A stretch of DNA of 64,000 nucleotides from Allolobophora icterica (taxonomy: Eukaryota; Annelida; Clitellata; Crassiclitellata; Lumbricidae), in the NCBI GenBank assembly GCA_963556255.1, contig OY744616.1, positions 309,501-373,500 on the forward strand, written 5' to 3'. Below are positions 30,466-64,000 of this stretch, piece after piece; the first letter of the stretch is position 1, and every line of letters starts with the position of its first letter. A program made the translations under genes and the position numbers. The notes under the pieces were generated by a model. That model was not told the origin of the DNA. It made no database searches and saw nothing but the letters and a program-made list of their open reading frames with translations.

Positions 30466-31071
30466 ATGTCTTTGTACCCACCGCTTATGGAGTCAACAAT
30501 TTCGTCAGACACGACGTCGCAAACATTTCGCTTGCAGAAGATCGGTGAAATAGAAGCATTCCTGAGGTCTGAGGCGATAAGTCGGGGACAACTATGCAAG
30601 AAGTATAAGAGGGTTGTAGATGTGGCTAATGGGGCCTCGGCCGGCCTGGCTATAGTTAGTCTTGGAACTGGGGTGGGTGGGGCAGCTATGTTAGCCACTG
30701 GTATTGGTTTTATTCCTGGTATTGTTCTGGAGAGTTTGGCCATAGCGACGAGTTTTCTGGATATTATTGGAAATGTTGTTAGTAGAAGTTTTGTTGCTAA
30801 AGCTTCAAAACACGACGAAATATGTATTTTGGCGGAGAGTAAGCTAAACACTGTTCATGACCACATTTCTAAGGCTTTGGAAGACACGGCTATTAGCGAT
30901 GAAGAGTATAAGCTTATTCTGGGAGAGGAGGAGAAATATAGAACGATGAAACGTGATATACAAAGCAAGAATGGAAAAAAAGAGTTGCCGAGTCAAAGCA
31001 AAGACCAGATGGTGGCAGAACTAATCAAGAAACTAACCAGCGCTGGGTCTTCTCCGCGAACCATGATATAA
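30466..31071 (+). CDS. Conserved Polinton membrane protein, function unknown
   Basis: A 201-residue protein with TATAAAAAAGT directly before its ATG. It has an amphipathic N-terminal helix (IGEIEAFLRSEAI), two hydrophobic segments (ASAGLAIVSLGTGVGGAAML near residue 64 and GFIPGIVLESLAIATSFLDI near 83), and a charged helical C-terminus (LAESKLNTVHDHISKAL, ISDEEYKLILGEEEKY). This order matches a protein often found near one end of Polintons in invertebrate genomes. Whether it serves the particle or the host membrane is not known. It is the last gene before a non-coding right arm of about 2.3 kb. Confidence 0.7.
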   Translation: MSLYPPLMESTISSDTTSQTFRLQKIGEIEAFLRSEAISRGQLCKKYKRVVDVANGASAGLAIVSLGTGVGGAAMLATGIGFIPGIVLESLAIATSFLDIIGNVVSRSFVAKASKHDEICILAESKLNTVHDHISKALEDTAISDEEYKLILGEEEKYRTMKRDIQSKNGKKELPSQSKDQMVAELIKKLTSAGSSPRTMI

Positions 31072-31079
31072 AAATTTTC

Positions 31080-33350
31080 ATCGTAGGTGGTTGGAGTAGT
31101 GAGTCTGTTGTTGTTCCCAGTGCGCCACCGCCGTATCACGAAAGCGGATGATTATACAATAAAATGCTACTAAGGCCTTAATGGGTCAATTTTGGGGCCA
31201 CCCCAAACGCCCATTATACATCTACTGTTTTTTAGTGCTGAAAGCGTCTTTATACATGTACTTTTCTAAAAAGGTGATGATTATAATTGAAATCGATATA
31301 ATCGTCGTGTATTATAGTAAATCTTAATACAGTTCATGCTAGCATATCGAAAGCGTGCCGGACCGGTTGGATGGAATAAAATTTAAGGATTTTTTCCGCA
31401 AAAAAATCATCATTATGATTATAATATAGTTCTCGTTGTCAACATCATCATCATCATCGCCTTACGGTTAACGTCAAAACTTCAAAAGACGAGCGAGCTT
31501 TAACGTCTTTAGCCCTATCAATAAAAGCGCTACAGAAATTCTTACAATAATGTAACAAACACATTCAGGAGATGGCGCAGATGACGCTTTCATTCGCTTG
31601 GGGCATCACAGTTTGTGGCTGATTCAGAAGAACTGTTCATTATTGGTTGGTGAATTAACCTGAACAGCGACCTGTGCCTCCCCGTGCACCGAGAAATGGA
31701 CTCTCCTACGTGTACACAAGCCGATACTGCGGCCTGATTGTTATTAAGCCGATGTTAGCCAGCACACACTGCTACAAATCAAAAAAATCCGAAATGCACT
31801 GAGACTGGCCCGTATTAATACGCCAGAGATAAACGAATGCGGGAAAGCAGGTTTTCTAACCCACATTTTGACCGACTGACATCATTATTTCTTGAAAATA
31901 GGTGAAATTTTAACTCTTTGTATTCCCAAATGTCGATGCCTGTGTATTAAAATGTATGGAAGAATTCTGGTATGAGGCCGATCAAGAGTTAAAGCCACAT
32001 GTATTCGGATCAACACGGCTGGAAAAACCAAAAAAAAATTAGGTTATCGAAGGTCCAAAGTCTGGTCTACTGCTGTGAAGTAGTAAACGGGCTTTGAACC
32101 CGACGGCGTGGACAATACATTTCAACCTTCTGCAGAAGACTTTATTCCAATTGATATACTTTTCACATAGCAGTCCACATTCGCATAGGCTGGCCTGTGT
32201 TATGATTAACGACTTTCAGCCAATGCCCCAAACGATATAATTATGTTGGTAATGAGCAGATGGTGACTATATATATATATTTATCTCCGAAATTTCTCAG
32301 AGACACACAAAACCATGTGGTTATGATAGAGCCATGGTTCATATCAGCCTCGGGGCATCATATAAACACAAGCCCCAATGTGGTTGTGCCTGCAGTAAGT
32401 TTCAAATTATCCTCCTCTTCCTCCTATTTCTACTTTCTTTATCGTCTGCCCTTCCTCATACTCCTCCTCCTTCTCTTCCTCCTTTTCTTCCTGAATGGCT
32501 ATAGTGGTTAGAGCTAATTTTCTAAAATTAATAAGAGATGAAGATAAATATGATGATAACGTTGACATTGATTAAAAACGACGACGGCGATGATGATAAT
32601 GATAATGTTCATGACAACGATTATTAGGCCTATGTAGTGTTTTTGCCCTCGTTAAAACAGGATACAATTGCGTCTGTTAACAATACACGTGCATAACTAA
32701 ATATAGCCTAATTAAAGGATGCACCGATTAACAAGAGGCAATATGATAGGACGTACTCTCTTGGCAAGACTCTCGCGAAGGGAGTACTTAGTTGTCCTCA
32801 CGAGGAGGAAGAGTATGCAGCAACAACGACTGGGTTAACAATTTAGCATAACCAGACTTAGTTTCATCTGGACTGAACGTTATTGTTGGCCTCAATGCGC
32901 GATAGACTGTGTAAACAACAGAGGCAATTTAACCTGGGTCATGCGGTGTATCCTATATTTGGCTCACACGGCGTTTATTAATGTGGCCAAGCGTCGTAAA
33001 CAATAATGCTTCCAAAGTCCACATGGTCCGATTGTATTTAAGTAAATTCTCCTCTTCCTCTTCCATTTTCTTTCTTCTCGTCTGCCTCATACTCTTCCTC
33101 CTTCTCTTCTTTGAAGAGGACGACTATGCTTATAATATTAGTGATGATGATGAGGTTGCTACTTTCTGTGGCTGCTAGAAAGCAGACATTAAGTCGTTGT
33201 ATCGCTGCTGTCTGCTGAAGTTTGATTGATGTGTTTACCTAGACAAGAGAGGTGTGGCTTAAAGAATGCATCAGTGGGTGGCGCCTGCGCATTATACAAA
33301 TTAGAGGACTGGCTTCTAAAACGCCGGTCTGAATCTAAAATCGACTAAGC
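31080..33350. other. Polinton right arm without recognisable genes
   Basis: About 2.3 kb between the last gene and the right inverted repeat shows only short frames with no domain. It is AT-rich, with short CATCAT and TCTTCC runs. One pyrimidine-rich segment at about 32405-32500 reappears in altered form at 33045-33115, so part of the arm seems duplicated. Regulatory or decayed DNA are both possible. Confidence 0.5.
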
Positions 33351-33355
33351 TGTTT

Positions 33356-33682
33356 AGCAAACGGTACTTTACATTTTTAAAAAGCTTCTTTGGCAGACTT
33401 AGGGCTGGGAGAGTTCTAAGCAATGATATCGAAAGGCACAGCTTTAAAGCCGATTTGTTTATAAGGGCTAGGTGGTCACGAGAAGGCTTGGATGCACTGG
33501 CTTCCCGCCGCACAAAATACGCTCTAGTAAATCGAAGAAACGTCTCGTAGATATGTCTAGATTTTGTAGCATAATATGAATTATGTCATTATAAGCCACC
33601 ACGGCTTCTGGGGCGCCTTAAAAGTGGTGTCCCCTTATTTTAAAAGGCGGTGGCGGCTTCAAGGCGCTATATAACATCTACT
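33356..33682 (-). repeat. Polinton right terminal inverted repeat
   Basis: Reverse complement of the left repeat 16008-16333, with scattered substitutions and a one-base indel near 33376. It ends CATCTACT at 33682, directly followed by GGGGA. Short frames on either strand here are shared with the left copy and are not genes. Confidence 0.93.
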
Positions 33683-33689
33683 GGGGAGG

Positions 33690-34410
33690 GGACACGGTAG
33701 TCGATTGGCTTTGCTTCTAAAAGCTATATTTTTTATATTGAAATAGGCCTAGATGGGAGTCTATATAGACAGGACTTCTGACCCAAAGGCTGCGATGAAC
33801 TGTCTTCGCCTGTGATCTCCAACTTCGCTCGAATCCTCAATGTTTTGGCTTTATCTCTGTATATCACAATTGAACCCATTTAGCTTAAGCAGGGTACGGG
33901 AAAGGGTGTTTGTCCTCCCCAGTTTGCGATCACTTGTTCCTACGCCATCGTAAATATACTTTCTATAAATTTCTGCTCATTCGTAAAGCGGCTGCTATCG
34001 AAAGAGCTCTTTACACAATCATACCTGTGTACTTAAGGTTATGGCACATGGTATGCTTTCACACAGAAATTGAACTTCTTAGACTCAGAAGTGTGGGGTA
34101 GAAGGTCCTCTTCAGCCCATGGTTAGTGAAGCGTGGGTCGTGGTTCCTCTGGCCCCTCTCTTGTCGACACCACTTAGGATTAGGTACCGACAGGTAAAGC
34201 TCACACGATCGTGCATGATAACACGAAGAGGGATCAGTCGTGGCTAAATTAGGTTAAAGCTAACGCTATGCTATACTATGCGCCTGATGAATAAACCTAG
34301 TTATAATATCTGTATATATAATCATACATGTATATATATAGGAGCCACTTAATTATTCTATAGTCTACATTATATGCATAAGAATAACCATGTCTACGTA
34401 ATACGTAGAT
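33690..34410. other. Host spacer between Polinton and mariner element
   Basis: No gene, RNA or repeat family is recognised. It contains AT-rich DNA and a small palindrome (TCTACGTAATACGTAGA) just before the mariner element. Confidence 0.4.
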
Positions 34411-34413
34411 ATA

Positions 34414-35208
34414 CAGGGTGGGCCAGTAGGAATGCACCAACTTTGACGCCTTATAACTTGAATAATTTTTATCTGAGCGTCTTGTCCAATATATCAGATT
34501 GAAGATAATTATCCATTTTTTGATTCTGCAAAATATCTACGAGATAATGTTACGACTTTATGAGATAATGCTATTAATATTCGATGTGCCATTTTCTGGC
34601 CATAAAACTGCAAGAAAAAACAAAAGTCTGAAACTGAAGACGTCAGTTCTAAACAGTCACTTAGTACTAACAATTAATATCTTGAGTGAATTTACCATCA
34701 GTCAAACAAATACTCAATAATGTCCACCACGTGCTCGGACTCTTACTCGTCCCTGGATTGTTGTCTTGGCTGGAAATTAACTCTTGGACTTGTGCAATGT
34801 TCGCTGCTGTGCGCGCAGAACGTTTGCGACCACAGTTGCGGCTGTTAGACGTTCCCGTAGCATCAATTTGTTTAATCAATCGATCTAGAGCATATTTATT
34901 CCATTTTCTAGAAGGGAATTCTATCATCATCTGATGTGCATTGTATCCTTTTTCTGCTCTTAAAATTCGGATTAAAATTCTATCCTCTTCCGCGAGCGGC
35001 GTCATGATGTTCAATATTTACATTCAAAATTGAGAGGTGTGCGCCGCACCGAAATTTTATAACAGTGGTGCCGTATATCAGTGCAAGATTTGACACAGTA
35101 GTAGAGTGGATGATTACTTTCAATTTAGTATATTGGGCACGATGTTCGGGTAATAATTGTTCAAGTTATATCCATTCAAAGTTGGTGCATTCCTACTGGC
35201 CCACCCTG
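34414..35208 (-). mobile_element. Deleted Tc1/mariner-like transposon
   Basis: The ends are inverted repeats beginning CAGGGTGGGCCAGTAGGAAT. About 33 bases match perfectly and similarity continues (TATAACTTGAA). TA flanks both sides (34412-34413 and 35209-35210), as for IS630/Tc1/mariner insertion. At 795 bp it is shorter than an autonomous copy. The minus-strand frame 34667-35014 encodes only the N-terminal helix-turn-helix part of a transposase; the DDE catalytic domain is missing. It is therefore non-autonomous. Confidence 0.9.
34667..35014 (-). pseudogene. Mariner transposase N-terminal fragment
   Basis: A 115-residue frame. Residues about 10-90 fit the DNA-binding part of a mariner-like transposase: RILIRILRAEKGYNA, a helix-turn-helix, then KRSARTAANIAQVQELI and DNNPGTSKS. 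After that the frame loses homology and stops. No DDE or DDD residues follow within the element, so it cannot catalyse transposition. Whether the fragment is still made is unknown. Confidence 0.8.
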
Positions 35209-35556
35209 TATATGTGCATGTGTGCTTGTATTTTGATGAGTAGACCTAATTTGAGCGACGGTAGTTAATAGTTATTAAGTGTCGTATCGATGAGAGCTTC
35301 TGATCCTCTCGGCGTGTTGCCTGGTTTGGCCATCTGGCGCTCGGTTTAGGATTGTGAATCGTTGCTAGACATGGTTGCTTTGGTAAAACGAAGTTCCTGC
35401 GACAGAAATGACTGAATGCGATCTTTAACTATGGACTTATTTCACTGAGCTGTCTCCTAGTTTTAACAAACGTGTCTCAAAGAGGTTAGAACAGTCCTAC
35501 TCTCGGAGTGCAATTACAGATGGACTCCTGTGGCTGACTGACTGGCTGACTGACTG

Positions 35557-35626
35557 ACTGAATGAATGAATGAATGAATGAGTGAGTGAATGAATGAATG
35601 AATGAATGAATGAATGAATGAATGAA
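35557..35626 (+). repeat. (GAAT)n tetranucleotide repeat
   Basis: A GAAT/GAGT run of about 70 bases, preceded by a CTGACTGACTGG tandem. Confidence 0.9.
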
Positions 35627-37169
35627 GGAGATGGAGATGGAGAGAGTGAAGCCAATTTTATCTTCTGCCAGACAAAGTGTTTGTCTTGTGATAAACTTTT
35701 TGAATCGGTAGAAATTCAATCAACTCAACTGAACATTGTCTAACTGTATTTAGACAAATAGTGAAGTTGATAAGTAGGTCTTTTTAATAATTTCATACAT
35801 GCTTCATTGCTTCGAGAAATGATCCGCTTCACTGCATTCAGGCTGTCACGTGAATGTCAGCTCTCAGGTAACAAAACTCCAAGTGACATTACGATTTATT
35901 GCCAAAGGGACAACAGACTGTTGCTTTCGTATCTATTCGCCTTGGTTCCGGTTAAGCCTTGACAAAAACCCTCTTCGTTGCTCCTCGTTACATTGAAAAC
36001 GGTGGCCACGTGAGGCGATGCATATGCTAAATATTCATGAGTGAGCAACACTTGTGGGTTGACTCTTTGAGAACTGGACATTTTGTCGGTGGTAAAGACG
36101 GAAATGTTTGATCAGCATTGAAAAGGTACAATTGTATTTTTCTCAGCATTCCTGAGATTCAAATTGCTGTCGGTAACTATGTACCTCTGATCTGAGAGTT
36201 CTCAACTATAGACCAAGGGCTCCTGAATAACTATGGACTATAACTACGACACGTAGGGTTGCTACAGAAGGAAGTTACTCTCGGTTTCTGGCTCTGAAGA
36301 GCTTGGATTCATAAAAATTGAGATATTAACAGGATATGGATAAATCTTTCGCCAATTCAACTCCAGAGAGAGATTCTGGATTAGCTGTAGAACAGTTAAA
36401 GTTATTTCCTGTTGATATTGATCAGTCAACCAATCTAGACCTACTGACCTTTTCGTTATCCTCCAGCTGAACTAAAGTTTACCAAATTCTAAATTTAACG
36501 TAGACTTAGATTTATGGCTGAGATGAACAAGTTTTAATGTCTCGTTCATAAATACATTAAGCTTTTGTAACTATAAAACTATATTTTATGCTGAAAACGT
36601 GTAGCCAGGATGTGCACTTGAGGAAGCAGTTGTAATATCTCAGATGACACTTGTTGGCCAATTTGAGTCTGTTTTTCAAACACTTTAAGTCAATCAAGTC
36701 AGAACTAAAGGAAGTCTTTAGTTTACTTGAGAAGACACAGTCAACAGTTAAATCGTTTTATGGCGATTGAATCTGAATGATTAAATACAAAACTACAGAC
36801 ATGGAGCTGAAGATCTGCTGGAAAGAAGCGCCTTGGTCTTATCCACTTATGATATTGTAATCTGTAGTTTTTTTTATGAACCGGTGTTTAATACACAACG
36901 CATCAACCGATGTAGGTCTGTCTAAGTAATGGTTTAACGTCTCATGCGCTGCAGCATGGCTATCTATGCGACATGCGCTGAACCTGTTTTAAGCTGTCTT
37001 AGTTTCTAATGAAGTCCGGATTTTCACTGCGAGGTGGATGTAAGAATACACGAGAAAATACGGCGAACGCGAAACCAGGACCCACAAAGCAACAAGTCGA
37101 ATTGATTGATCTCCGGCCCGGTTTGCTTAAGACAGGAGCATAGAACCCCTGCTGTATTCTGAGTCTGAA

Positions 37170-37450
37170 CGAACCATCAAGGAAGAGGAGGAGGAGAAGA
37201 TGAAGGAGGAAGAGAAGGAGGATGAAGAGAAGGGGGAGGAGCTGGAGAGGAACTAGGAAGAGAAGGAGAACAAGAAGAAGAAGAAGGGGGAGGAACTCGA
37301 AAAGGAGATGGAGAAGGTAGCGGGGAGGAGGAGAAGGAGGAGCAGGAAGAAGAAAACGAGGAGAGCTGGAAGCGGATAAGAAAAAAGAGAAGGAGTAGAA
37401 GCTGGAGGAGGAGATGGAGAAGGAGGTGGGGAGAAGGAGAAGGAGGGGAC
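37170..37450 (+). repeat. Purine-rich GGA/GAA tract
   Basis: Nearly all-purine on the + strand for about 270 bases, with GGAGGAGAAG-type units, about 200 bases before the first recognised TRPM2 exon. It could form triplex DNA. Confidence 0.8.
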
Positions 37451-37653
37451 CTTGAATAGAAAGCTGCCCTCTAATGAGAACTCCAGAAACGTGTTTAAAT
37501 AGTTGACTGGACCAACAAAGGTCTTAGATGTCGTCTGTGCTTACTACAGTGCTTTCGTCTCCAGCCAAACTGAGCGCATTTAACTCAGACGCAGCAGCAG
37601 AAGATGGAGAGAAGAAGACTGATGATGATGATCGTCCGTGGTTCTGTTTCTAG

Positions 37654-63337
<25,684 letters not shown>

Positions 63338-64000
63338 AGAACTACAGCCACGGATCGAACCCATAACTTTATCCTCCTTAGGGCTACGTTAACCGGATTA
63401 GCACTTCGAGCTTCGCAGATATTCCATTGCGCAAGAGATAATTGCGCTATAGAAGTGATCTGATTAAGCAGTCACGTGATTCTTTACAGATAAGATTAAA
63501 CGCTTTTGATAAGATTGACAGCGAGATGTTTCAAATGTGAATTTGGACAGTCATGATGCTCTGTCAATGTCGGATGAAACAAGAACGTGTTCAGTGAAGA
63601 TAATCAACGCTTTCTTATGGATAGTAATGCTTCAGATGTAACATTGGACAGTCTTATACTTCTGTCGAGATATAGGCCCAACTGGACAACCAAGTGGTTC
63701 TATTAAGATAGGAGGATACTGGAGAATAAAGTAGTCGATGTATCGGAATTTAAAAGCCATCTTTACTGTATTTTACAGCGCAATTGAGTCCGGTTTAAAG
63801 ATGGTTTAATTAAAGACATTCCTTATTCCTTCTGCCTGATTTATTTTTATAGTGACATTGAAGATCCAGAAATAAACATCACCACTGAATTTAACTCTTC
63901 ACAAATTACTCTCTTCCGCTAACTGTTGCCCACCAATATTACAATCACCTTTCACTAATTGTAGCCCTCAACTAATATAACCTTTGAGTTTTACACTATT
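63338..64000. other. 3' flank of TRPM2-like gene
   Basis: Presumed 3' UTR and flank. AT-rich, no gene or clear repeat seen apart from the candidate poly(A) signals. Confidence 0.4.
63725..63730 (+). terminator. Candidate poly(A) signal of TRPM2-like gene
   Basis: AATAAA about 390 bases after the TGA stop at 63335-63337. A second AATAAA lies near 63871. Either could end the transcript. Confidence 0.35.

Larger units (their letters stand above)
16008..33682 (+). mobile_element. Complete Polinton/Maverick DNA transposon
   Basis: A 17,675-bp element bounded by long terminal inverted repeats that begin AGTAGATG and end CATCTACT. GGGGA occurs immediately outside both ends (16003-16007 and 33683-33687), matching five bases of the 6-bp target duplication expected for the family. 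Inside are the Polinton hallmark genes: DNA polymerase B, integrase, packaging ATPase, adenain-like protease, major and minor capsid proteins. All have open frames of normal size, and base composition is visibly richer in GC than the AT-rich flanks. It sits between the ITPK and TRPM2-like genes and disrupts no recognised exon. Gene order is zinc-ribbon, polymerase (+); integrase, zinc/PLA2-like (-); then ATPase through membrane protein (+). Confidence 0.95.
35210..37650. other. Spacer before first recognised TRPM2 exon
   Basis: No gene is supported. It has a (GAAT)n run at about 35557-35626, a SINE-tail-like core near 36885-36915 and a purine-rich GGAGGA tract at 37170-37450. Upstream exons or the promoter of the TRPM2-like gene may lie here, but I cannot identify them. 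Confidence 0.45.

Noticed and set aside
32045..32115. tRNA-like segment in the Polinton right arm
   Set aside because: GGGCTTTGAACCCG resembles a T arm, but no cloverleaf or A box can be made.

Overview
The window is animal nuclear DNA. Its genes are split by many short GT-AG introns, the spaces between exons are full of microsatellites, minisatellites and several transposon classes, and the host proteins are metazoan signalling proteins. The species cannot be named; a marine invertebrate is the best guess, from the repeat load, the tRNA-derived SINEs and an intact Polinton.

Layout. (1) Bases 1-6205, + strand: the 3' part of an inositol-trisphosphate 3-kinase (ITPK/IPK family) gene, rebuilt from seven or eight exons with consistent splice phases. 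(2) 6.2-16.0 kb: no supported gene. This stretch holds long simple repeats (CTCA, CTC, CTGT, TA and a GT run of over 300 bp), dispersed repeats, and a strong stem-loop just outside the next element. (3) 16008-33682: a full-length Polinton/Maverick of about 17.7 kb, with terminal inverted repeats of about 326 bp and a GGGGA flanking duplication. (4) 33.7-37.6 kb: a deleted Tc1/mariner element (34414-35208) and otherwise no gene. (5) 37.65-63.34 kb, + strand: at least 34 exons of a TRPM2-like cation channel with a C-terminal NUDT9-homology domain. Its introns contain a hAT element with an 8-bp target duplication, two truncated or deleted LINEs, a SINE, at least two other dispersed repeat families and several minisatellites.

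The Polinton is the autonomous system in the window. It carries a small zinc-ribbon protein, protein-primed-type DNA polymerase B with an embedded HNH-like nuclease motif, a retrovirus-like integrase, a zinc-ribbon/phospholipase-A2-like protein, a packaging ATPase, a DUF8207-like protein, a penton-like minor capsid protein, a small pVI-like protein, the double-jelly-roll major capsid protein, a hydrophobic virion-like protein, an adenain-like protease, a 721-residue fibre-like protein, an uncharacterised 181-residue protein and a 201-residue membrane protein. All principal frames are open, so the copy looks young. Polymerase and integrase would replicate and insert it; the capsid proteins, protease and ATPase would build and fill a particle; the fibre-like protein and the PLA2-like protein are candidates for attachment and membrane penetration.

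The most unusual points are: the fibre-like gene, with six repeats of about 100 residues resembling phage tail fibres and a discoidin-like C-terminus; a protease frame that has no AUG at its conserved N-terminus but lies in the -1 frame just behind an A-AAA-AAC slippery heptamer at the end of the previous gene; shared GG-x-L and G-x-G-L-(Y/F) motifs among candidate virion proteins; and a TRPM2 NUDT9-homology domain whose Nudix box has lost its key residues.
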